Of a stretch of DNA of 10,545 nt, positions 6,066 to 10,545 are shown piece after piece (position 1 is the stretch's first letter; every line of letters starts with the position of its first letter). The stretch is from positions 1 to 10,545 of the forward strand of contig CAKKQI010000413.1 of NCBI GenBank assembly GCA_919901895.1, given 5' to 3'. The notes beneath the pieces are model-generated. The model saw only the letters and a program-made list of their open reading frames with translations. It ran no database searches and had not been told where the DNA came from. The translations under genes and the position numbers were made by a program. Origin of the DNA: Candidatus Brocadiaceae bacterium. Its GTDB lineage: Bacteria > Planctomycetota > MHYJ01 > JACQXL01 > CAKKQI01.

Positions 6066-6782
6066 TTAATCGTTCCGACAATTTATATTGGTTTCAAGCG
6101 AGATGGGCATTATATATTGATCAGGTAACCGGGCGTTAACGACCAGTTTAATTTTAAGAGGGTCCTGCAAACTGATATTCAACGCTTGGGCATCCATATA
6201 ACCAGCATCCCCAAGAACCGTTTGCCCCTGTTCTCTGGTAAAAGTTAACCCGTTACTTAAGGTAATCGTGGTTGTATTAATACTGGTGATAGACAGAGGA
6301 AAAGTATACGAACCGAAACTCACATATTTTTTCAGTTCGCCCCGGTTTTGCGTATTGGGATTAGCATAGGGCGCATAAAGAACCACGGCCTGCCATAGAG
6401 GTGTGCCATTACTTCCGATTACGAAAGTACCAGTAATACTACGCGCAATCGGAAAACAAATGGCATCCTGCATTTGCGTGCCAAGCGCCGGATCCACCCA
6501 CGAATAAACGGTAAAGGCACTACTGGAACTTTCCGCCAGTTCTTCACATATTTGATCAAGTTTAATCTGTAATTCTGTCTGCGCCCGGACAATCGTTTTG
6601 CCCGTATCATAGGCATCATAACCGATCATATAAGTTTCCATCGTGATCATCAAAATAATAGCCAGAATAGTGCTGGCAATAACCAATTCTATAATGGTAA
6701 AACCGTGGCTTATTTTTAAATTCCGTCCGGGAGGAAGAATAAAAAGCGCAGCCGGATTAAATTTTATTTTTTGTGGCTTCAT
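6066..6782 (-). CDS. Type IV pilin-like protein (PilW/GspJ-like minor prepilin)
   Basis: The 238-aa product carries a prepilin signature: GFTIIELVIASTILAIILMI, with cleavage predicted after the Gly at residue 27, Phe at +1 and Glu at +5 of the mature protein, then a long N-terminal hydrophobic helix used for membrane storage and filament packing. The C-terminal domain is beta-rich with YTFPLSITSINTTTITLSNG. Its size suits a PilW/GspJ-like minor pilin rather than a major pilin, but the precise class is uncertain. The frame is open up to 6839, yet the ATG at 6782 has a GAGG Shine-Dalgarno at proper distance, whereas the extra 19 codons read through a spacer hairpin. The 27-residue leader is longer than in classic type IVa pilins. 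It follows the PilV-like gene and would need a prepilin peptidase encoded elsewhere. Confidence 0.87.
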   Translation of the reverse strand: MKPQKIKFNPAALFILPPGRNLKISHGFTIIELVIASTILAIILMITMETYMIGYDAYDTGKTIVRAQTELQIKLDQICEELAESSSSAFTVYSWVDPALGTQMQDAICFPIARSITGTFVIGSNGTPLWQAVVLYAPYANPNTQNRGELKKYVSFGSYTFPLSITSINTTTITLSNGLTFTREQGQTVLGDAGYMDAQALNISLQDPLKIKLVVNARLPDQYIMPISLETNINCRND

Positions 6783-6801
6783 TTTTGTTTCCTCTAATAG
6801 T

Positions 6802-6836
6802 TCGTCCGCTCCCGCCAAGACGGGAGAGGGTGACGA
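6802..6836. repeat. Repeat hairpin between the two pilin genes
   Basis: CTCCCG (6809-6814) and CGGGAG (6821-6826) form a stem around CCAAGA, enclosed by TCGTC/GACGA (6802-6806 and 6832-6836). The core resembles the GTCCCGCC...GGGAC hairpins elsewhere in the window. It lies in the 77-nt spacer between two co-directional genes and could slow transcription or mark an mRNA processing point. Confidence 0.6.
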
Positions 6837-6859
6837 CAAATCTTACAATGACGATGTAT

Positions 6860-7243
6860 TTATTTTGCCCGGCGCGAAACTAATTTGGCTGAAAAAGGCG
6901 GAGGCTTGGGACCCGGGTGGGTAATACTGACCGTAATTTCATAAAGATTGCCCGCCACAGCACCCACATCAGTTATCTGGATAAGACCGATATTTTGATT
7001 AGGCAGACTCTTGACATCAAGAAAAGCAAACGCGGTATTATTATAAGTCGTCAACAAAGTAGCAAACGGTCTTACCTTCATCTCTTCCATTACTTCTTCG
7101 CAGGCTTTAAAAGCCAAAACCCGTTGATTGGTGTATTCATTGTTCACGGCGCTGGTATTAAAAAGACTGGTGGCGCCCATCAAGGCCGTAGCCAGAATAC
7201 CAACTGCAATCGTAACTTCTAATAAACTATTACCTTTATTCAT
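6860..7243 (-). CDS. Type IV pilin-like protein (PilV/GspI-like minor prepilin)
   Basis: The 127-aa protein begins MNKGNSLLEVTIAVGILATAL: a very short leader ending in Gly4, Glu at +5 of the mature chain, and the hydrophobic N-terminal helix of type IV pilins and pseudopilins. The +1 residue is Asn instead of the usual Phe or Met, which is uncommon. The short length and the LLEV-x-IA-x-GI pattern fit PilV/GspI-like minor pilins. The start is fixed by a strong AGGAGG (complement of 7253-7258), 9 nt upstream, and a good promoter precedes it. It leads a likely three-gene unit with the PilW-like gene and a one-TM protein. No assembly ATPase or secretin is present here, so whether this serves a pilus, a type II secretion pseudopilus or DNA uptake is unresolved. 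Confidence 0.85.
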   Translation of the reverse strand: MNKGNSLLEVTIAVGILATALMGATSLFNTSAVNNEYTNQRVLAFKACEEVMEEMKVRPFATLLTTYNNTAFAFLDVKSLPNQNIGLIQITDVGAVAGNLYEITVSITHPGPKPPPFSAKLVSRRAK

Positions 7244-7252
7244 AAAAAAAAG

Positions 7253-7310
7253 CCTCCTCGTAAACTCATTCCTTACATATAATTATATAAGACTTGAGGT
7301 AAAAAAGCAA
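7253..7310 (-). promoter_or_regulatory. Promoter and Shine-Dalgarno of the pilin genes
   Basis: On the - strand a -35 box TTGCTT (complement of 7305-7310) is followed after 17 nt by a perfect -10 box TATAAT (complement of 7282-7287). Transcription would start near 7275, about 32 nt before the ATG, and the leader contains AGGAGG (7253-7258). This separates the pilin unit from tpiA, whose stop is at 7339. Confidence 0.7.
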
Positions 7311-7338
7311 GCGTTTTTTTATTTTTATAGAAAAATAT

Positions 7339-8097
7339 TTATTGGAGTTTAAATCCTACGATTTTAGCAAAGGAATCGGCTTTAAGACTGGCGCCGCCGA
7401 CTAGGGCCCCGTCAATATCCGGTTCCGTCATCAGAGCATCAATATTATCAGGCTTAACGCTTCCTCCGTAAATAATCCTTATTTCCTCGGCGGCCGCGGC
7501 GTCGGCTAAACGAATAATCAGTTGCCTGATAAACGAATGCACTTCCTGCGCCTGCTGAGGCGTGGCGGTTTTACCAGTGCCAATGGCCCAGACCGGCTCG
7601 TAAGCAACAATAATTTCTTTAATTTTCTCAACGGGAATATCATCAAGCCCTGATTCTACCTGTTTACGAATGACGGTCTGGGTTGTTCCTTCCTCGCGTT
7701 CTTCTAATTTTTCTCCCACGCAAAAAACAGGAATTAATCCGGTGTTTAGCAGGGCTTTGATTTTTTTATTAACCATCTCGTCGGTTTCGCCCATCAGATG
7801 GCGCCGCTCTGAATGCCCGACGATGACAAAATCACAACCGCTGTCTTTAAGCATCGGGGCGGAGATTTCGCCGGTAAAAGCACCCGCCGGTTCCCAGTAA
7901 ACATTCTGAGCGCCCAGTTTAATATTACTGTTCTTAAGAATATCCCTGGCCGTATTAATATAAACGAAAGGCGGGCTGACGCCGATTTCGACATCGGTAA
8001 CCTCGGCCAACTCGTTTTTTAAATCCGCCAACAGATCTGTCGCCTCGACGGCGGTAGTATGCATTTTCCAATTGCCGATAATTACAGGTTTTCTCAT
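7339..8097 (-). CDS. tpiA: Triosephosphate isomerase
   Basis: This 252-aa enzyme interconverts dihydroxyacetone phosphate and glyceraldehyde 3-phosphate in glycolysis and gluconeogenesis, in the cytosol. All active-site elements are present: Asn9 and Lys11 in GNWKMH, His95 in VGHSERR, catalytic Glu167 in AYEPVWAIGTGKTATP with the loop 6 lid (about 168-180), and the phosphate-binding YGGSVKPDN (210-218) and GGASL (234-238). Length is normal for a bacterial TIM. It stands apart from the usual gap-pgk-tpi cluster, as far as the window shows. No Shine-Dalgarno sequence precedes the ATG; a probable promoter lies at 8121-8150. Confidence 0.98.
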   Translation of the reverse strand: MRKPVIIGNWKMHTTAVEATDLLADLKNELAEVTDVEIGVSPPFVYINTARDILKNSNIKLGAQNVYWEPAGAFTGEISAPMLKDSGCDFVIVGHSERRHLMGETDEMVNKKIKALLNTGLIPVFCVGEKLEEREEGTTQTVIRKQVESGLDDIPVEKIKEIIVAYEPVWAIGTGKTATPQQAQEVHSFIRQLIIRLADAAAAEEIRIIYGGSVKPDNIDALMTEPDIDGALVGGASLKADSFAKIVGFKLQ

Positions 8098-8120
8098 AAA
8101 ATTTTATTTATAGAGTTTAT

Positions 8121-8150
8121 ATAATAAAACATTCTTATTTAAAAAATCAA
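8121..8150 (-). promoter_or_regulatory. Possible promoter of tpiA
   Basis: On the - strand TTGATT (complement of 8145-8150) and TATTAT (complement of 8121-8126) are separated by 18 nt, within an AT-rich stretch just upstream of tpiA. The match is imperfect and the AT richness makes chance hits likely. Confidence 0.4.
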
Positions 8151-8180
8151 GAAAATAATTAGAGAGTAGTCCAGTTTCAA

Positions 8181-8299
8181 GTCGCCTCTTCGGCGACCCG
8201 CCGATGAGGTGGGAAACATTCTTCTTTTTAGTCCCGCCTTGGCGGGACCAACATCCAACAACAGTCCGCCTAAGGCGGATCGGGACACGCTTTAGCGTG
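8181..8299. repeat. Cluster of four hairpins between the arginine-deiminase-like gene and tpiA
   Basis: GTCGCC/GGCGAC (8181-8197), GTCCCGCC/GGCGGGAC (8231-8248), TCCGCCT/AGGCGGA (8265-8279) and CACGCT/AGCGTG (8286-8299) all lie in the 216-nt spacer. The second and third use the same core sequences as the elements near 4134, 4673 and 4699. The one nearest the stop codon at 8314 is on the far side of an A/T run (8300-8305), so on the - strand the U-run comes before the stem and it is not a canonical terminator for that strand. Confidence 0.7.
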
Positions 8300-8313
8300 A
8301 AAAAATACAAGCA

Positions 8314-9246
8314 TCACGCCCGCCATAAAGGACAAGTCATACAGTGCGGTCCGCCGTGGCCTTTAAATAACTCATCGCCGGGAAAAGAACTGACCTGACC
8401 ACCCCGTTTTTTTATTTCTTCCACCACCCGGGGCGCCAGATCGTAACCGACCACCTGCCGGGGGCCGGTAGCAATGTAATTAGCGGCCGCTTGGTCGCAT
8501 TCTTCCTTTGAGATTTCAATCAATTTGATATTGTTCTGCCGCAGAAAATCCATAAACCAAATCGGCCGAGGCGGCTCTTTTTTAGTAAAAAGAATTGAAG
8601 GATAAATATCAAGATGAGGCGGATAGATAATCGCCAGTTTTTCATCAATCATCATAATATCGCCGTCAATATGGATGACCCCTTTAGGTAACATAATCAT
8701 AATCAGACGGTCGACCGGCGTGGAATCAAATAATATTTTCTTTAATTGATGAATCGCGATATCGTTAGTTCGGTCGCACAAGCCGACCAGGACCGTATGG
8801 TCGTCAAAAAACTGGAGACCGCCTCCTTCAAGAAGACCGGGCGGTTCAATTAGGCCGAGGATGGGAATATTTAATTTCCGGCAAACCCGTCCGACGATTT
8901 GCTCATCAAATTTCCGTCCCTTGCTTTTCAGGTTCATTAAAATCATACCGGAGCCGACCATCATTCCTAAATCACGGGTATAAATCATATTCGGCCGGCG
9001 CCGGATATAAGCCAGCGATTCGGCGTCTTCAGCCAAAACTTCTTCTATCAGAACTGGTTCCGCCCCGTTTTTCGCTACTAAGTTAAGAAAAGTTTCATAA
9101 TCCTGACGGAATATTTTATGATTGATTGCAGAAAAGTAATTAAAATGATCGGCCGTGGTATGATCGGTAATCAATTCAATCTCCGGTCCGGGCCGGTGCA
9201 TTAATACTTTTTTTAACGGCTGGTAGGCGCTAAGAACCTGATACAT
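8314..9246 (-). CDS. Arginine deiminase-family hydrolase/amidinotransferase
   Basis: The 310-aa protein belongs to the guanidino-group-modifying (pentein) superfamily, which acts on arginine-like substrates through a covalent Cys intermediate. Motifs follow arginine deiminase order: PNMIYTRDLG (Asp92), LEGGG (Glu140), VGLCDRTN in place of the usual SERTN-like segment, HIDGD (His192, Asp194) and the C-terminal GHGGPHCMTCPL with nucleophile Cys302. It is shorter than classical ArcA (about 400 aa), nearer to dimethylargininase or unassigned amidinotransferase-family proteins, so the substrate could be arginine, a methylated arginine or another guanidine. No ornithine transcarbamylase or carbamate kinase gene is beside it, so a full ADI pathway is not supported here. 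Cys305, three residues after the nucleophile, is an added feature. No Shine-Dalgarno sequence is visible. Confidence 0.9.
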   Translation of the reverse strand: MYQVLSAYQPLKKVLMHRPGPEIELITDHTTADHFNYFSAINHKIFRQDYETFLNLVAKNGAEPVLIEEVLAEDAESLAYIRRRPNMIYTRDLGMMVGSGMILMNLKSKGRKFDEQIVGRVCRKLNIPILGLIEPPGLLEGGGLQFFDDHTVLVGLCDRTNDIAIHQLKKILFDSTPVDRLIMIMLPKGVIHIDGDIMMIDEKLAIIYPPHLDIYPSILFTKKEPPRPIWFMDFLRQNNIKLIEISKEECDQAAANYIATGPRQVVGYDLAPRVVEEIKKRGGQVSSFPGDELFKGHGGPHCMTCPLWRA

Positions 9247-9314
9247 AAAAAAATTATTAATTATAAATGATGAATTATAAATTTAAGAACTGAAACCTGT
9301 TTACTCTGTAATAA

Positions 9315-9342
9315 ATCATACCTGAACAGATAAAAAAAACAA
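9315..9342 (-). promoter_or_regulatory. Possible promoter of the arginine-deiminase-like gene
   Basis: On the - strand TTGTTT (complement of 9337-9342) and TATGAT (complement of 9315-9320) are 16 nt apart. It lies just past the dnaK terminator and about 70 nt before the ATG at 9246. Two TATAAT matches nearer the gene, at the direct repeat AATTATAAAT (9259-9268 and 9273-9282), lack good -35 boxes. Confidence 0.35.
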
Positions 9343-9358
9343 GGAATTGAGAATAATA

Positions 9359-9402
9359 AAAAAGCCTATTCCTCCAATGTAACATCGGGGAACAGGCTTT
9401 TT
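9359..9402 (-). terminator. Rho-independent terminator of dnaK
   Basis: Bases 9359-9372 (AAAAAGCCTATTCC) pair with 9389-9402 (GGAACAGGCTTTTT) with one A-C mismatch around a 16-nt loop. Read on the - strand, the stem ends in a run of six T, which fits termination 55-100 nt after the dnaK stop. Because both flanks are A/T-runs, it could act in either direction. Confidence 0.85.
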
Positions 9403-9434
9403 GGTTTTAAATGCTTTTAATGAGATCCTTCCCC

Positions 9435-9453
9435 CGCACTTTAGCAAAGTGCG
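9435..9453. repeat. Hairpin abutting the dnaK stop codon
   Basis: CGCACTTT (9435-9442) pairs with AAAGTGCG (9446-9453), ending 3 nt from the dnaK stop. The adjoining GAGATCCTTC (9422-9431) followed by CCCCG repeats a piece of the cloverleaf element (4173-4182 and beyond), so this may be a degenerate copy. Confidence 0.6.
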
Positions 9454-9456
9454 TGG

Positions 9457-10545
9457 TCATTTTGTCTCAAACTCAGCGTCAATCACTTCCTCGCTTCCGC
9501 CGGACGAACTTTTTTTACCGGTCCCGCTCGGCTGTGATTCCTGATTAGCGCCTTCGTCCGATCCACCTTTGGCAGCGGAACCGGCTGAAGCCTGTTGCGC
9601 CTTGGCCGCCTGCTCATAAACCTTTTGCGCCACTTGGTGGCTGGACTGGGTCAGTTCGTCAATGGCTTTCTTAATTACCCCGACATCTTCTCCATCTTTG
9701 GCTTTTTTCAGTTTTTCAATCGCTTCGTTAATCTTATTCTTTTCGTCGGCACTGACTTTATCACCCAGTTCTCTAATATTTTTCTCGGTAACGTAAATCA
9801 TATGGTCGGCTTGGTTACGCGCATCAATCAAAGCGTGTTTCTTTTTATCCTGTTCCCCGTATTTTTCCGCATCTTTAACCATATTCTGGATATCTTTTTC
9901 CTCCAGACCGGAAGACGATTGGATCACGATCGACTGTTGTTTGCTCGTAGCCAGGTCTTTAGCGGCCACATTCAGGATACCGTTCGCATCAATATCAAAA
10001 GCAACTTCGATCTGGGGAATCCCGCGCGGGGCGGACGGGATACCGGCCAAACGGAAACGGCCGAGCGTCCGGTTATCCAACGCCATTTCCCGTTCGCCCT
10101 GCAAAACATGAATCTCCACTTCGGTCTGGCTATCAGCCGCCGTGGAAAAAATTTCCTTCTTGGAAGTGGGAATAGTCGTATTACGCTGGATCAGCGGCGT
10201 GCGTACGCCACCCAGTGTTTCCAGCCCCAGGGTTAACGGAGTAACATCAAGAAGGAGAATATCCTTAACGTTTCCGGCCAGAACCGCCCCTTGAATCGCC
10301 GCACCGACCGCGACCACTTCATCCGGATTAACGCTGCGATTAGGTTCTTTGACAAAAAAATCTTTAACCAATTTTTGCACCATCGGAATCCTGGTTGACC
10401 CCCCCACCAGAACCACTTCCTGTAAATCCTGCGGAGTTAATTTAGCATCGGCCAACGCCTGCTTGCACGAGTCTAAAGTTGATTTAAGTAAATCGCCAAT
10501 TAATTGTTCCACTTTAGTCCGGGTAATTTTCATCTGAAGATGTTT
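9457..10545 (-). CDS. dnaK: Chaperone protein DnaK (Hsp70), C-terminal part, cut by the window edge
   Basis: The reading frame continues past the right edge; 362 residues are visible, so the Met at 10533 is internal (the preceding codons read KHLQ, the family's conserved context). DnaK is the ATP-dependent cytosolic Hsp70 chaperone working with DnaJ and GrpE. Seen here are the end of the ATPase domain ([28 protein letters not shown]), the linker region [16 protein letters not shown], the substrate-binding beta domain ([23 protein letters not shown] in two parts, [31 protein letters not shown]), the alpha-helical lid (about the last 150 residues before the tail) and a Gly/Ser/Gln-rich tail ending [11 protein letters not shown], the usual C-terminal DnaJ/client tether. 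No dnaJ follows; a terminator does. Confidence 0.98.
   Translation of the reverse strand, partial: KHLQMKITRTKVEQLIGDLLKSTLDSCKQALADAKLTPQDLQEVVLVGGSTRIPMVQKLVKDFFVKEPNRSVNPDEVVAVGAAIQGAVLAGNVKDILLLDVTPLTLGLETLGGVRTPLIQRNTTIPTSKKEIFSTAADSQTEVEIHVLQGEREMALDNRTLGRFRLAGIPSAPRGIPQIEVAFDIDANGILNVAAKDLATSKQQSIVIQSSSGLEEKDIQNMVKDAEKYGEQDKKKHALIDARNQADHMIYVTEKNIRELGDKVSADEKNKINEAIEKLKKAKDGEDVGVIKKAIDELTQSSHQVAQKVYEQAAKAQQASAGSAAKGGSDEGANQESQPSGTGKKSSSGGSEEVIDAEFETK

Noticed and set aside
6783..6839. Longer start of the PilW-like gene
   Set aside because: The extra 19 codons translate a spacer hairpin; ATG 6782 has a GAGG Shine-Dalgarno sequence and begins with a basic leader.
7320..7337. Terminator for tpiA (TATTTTT/AAAAATA hairpin)
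   Set aside because: A 7-bp stem of A/T pairs only, too weak to call; it may be chance in an AT-rich spacer.
9595..10236. 213-codon open frame on the + strand
   Set aside because: It is antisense to the dnaK coding region; such mirror frames are common opposite conserved, codon-biased genes.

Overview
The window looks like chromosomal DNA from a bacterium of moderate GC content. The genes are ordinary bacterial ones: tpiA, dnaK, a flotillin FloA/NfeD cluster, type IV pilin-like proteins and a tRNA-Leu. Spacers are AT-rich and packed with GC-rich palindromes, a pattern I associate with uncultured candidate-phylum genomes (for example Planctomycetota- or Omnitrophota-like bins). That placement is only an impression, because nothing here fixes the lineage. 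Shine-Dalgarno use is mixed: floA and the two pilin genes have clear ones, while nfeD, tpiA and the arginine-deiminase-like gene have none visible. No phage, IS, CRISPR or plasmid genes are visible.

Left half (1-5524, + strand). A good sigma-70-type promoter (5-32) precedes a tight group: a long NfeD membrane protease-like protein (76-1623), a short NfeD paralogue (1627-2082), and a secreted protein of unknown function that may have a LolA/LppX-like fold (2111-2998). After a 67-nt spacer with a hairpin leader comes the flotillin FloA (3066-4079). NfeD and FloA are known partners in membrane microdomain organisation, so this is probably a membrane-quality or envelope-stress unit, with the secreted protein as a less usual member.

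Centre (4080-4909). About 830 bases hold only one gene, tRNA-Leu(CAA) at 4392-4474. The rest is a cluster of perfect or near-perfect palindromes. Two elements (4121-4214 and 4654-4816) share a modular cloverleaf layout: a long outer stem closing three or four inner hairpins. They flank the tRNA, which itself sits in a 14-bp inverted repeat continuing its acceptor stem. This is the most unusual part of the window. A one-TM, Glu-rich protein of unknown function (4910-5524) follows.

Right half (5513-10545, - strand). Reading leftward from the right edge there is the 3' part of dnaK with a rho-independent terminator, an orphan arginine-deiminase-family enzyme, tpiA, and then a promoter (7282-7310) driving two type IV pilin-like genes and a one-TM protein of unknown function. 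The last gene converges on, and overlaps by 12 bp, the + strand gene ending at 5524.

I do not see a clear undescribed defence or biosynthetic system. The best candidates for novelty are the paired cloverleaf repeats, the tRNA embedded in a palindrome, the hairpin leader of floA, and the extra secreted gene in the NfeD-FloA cluster.
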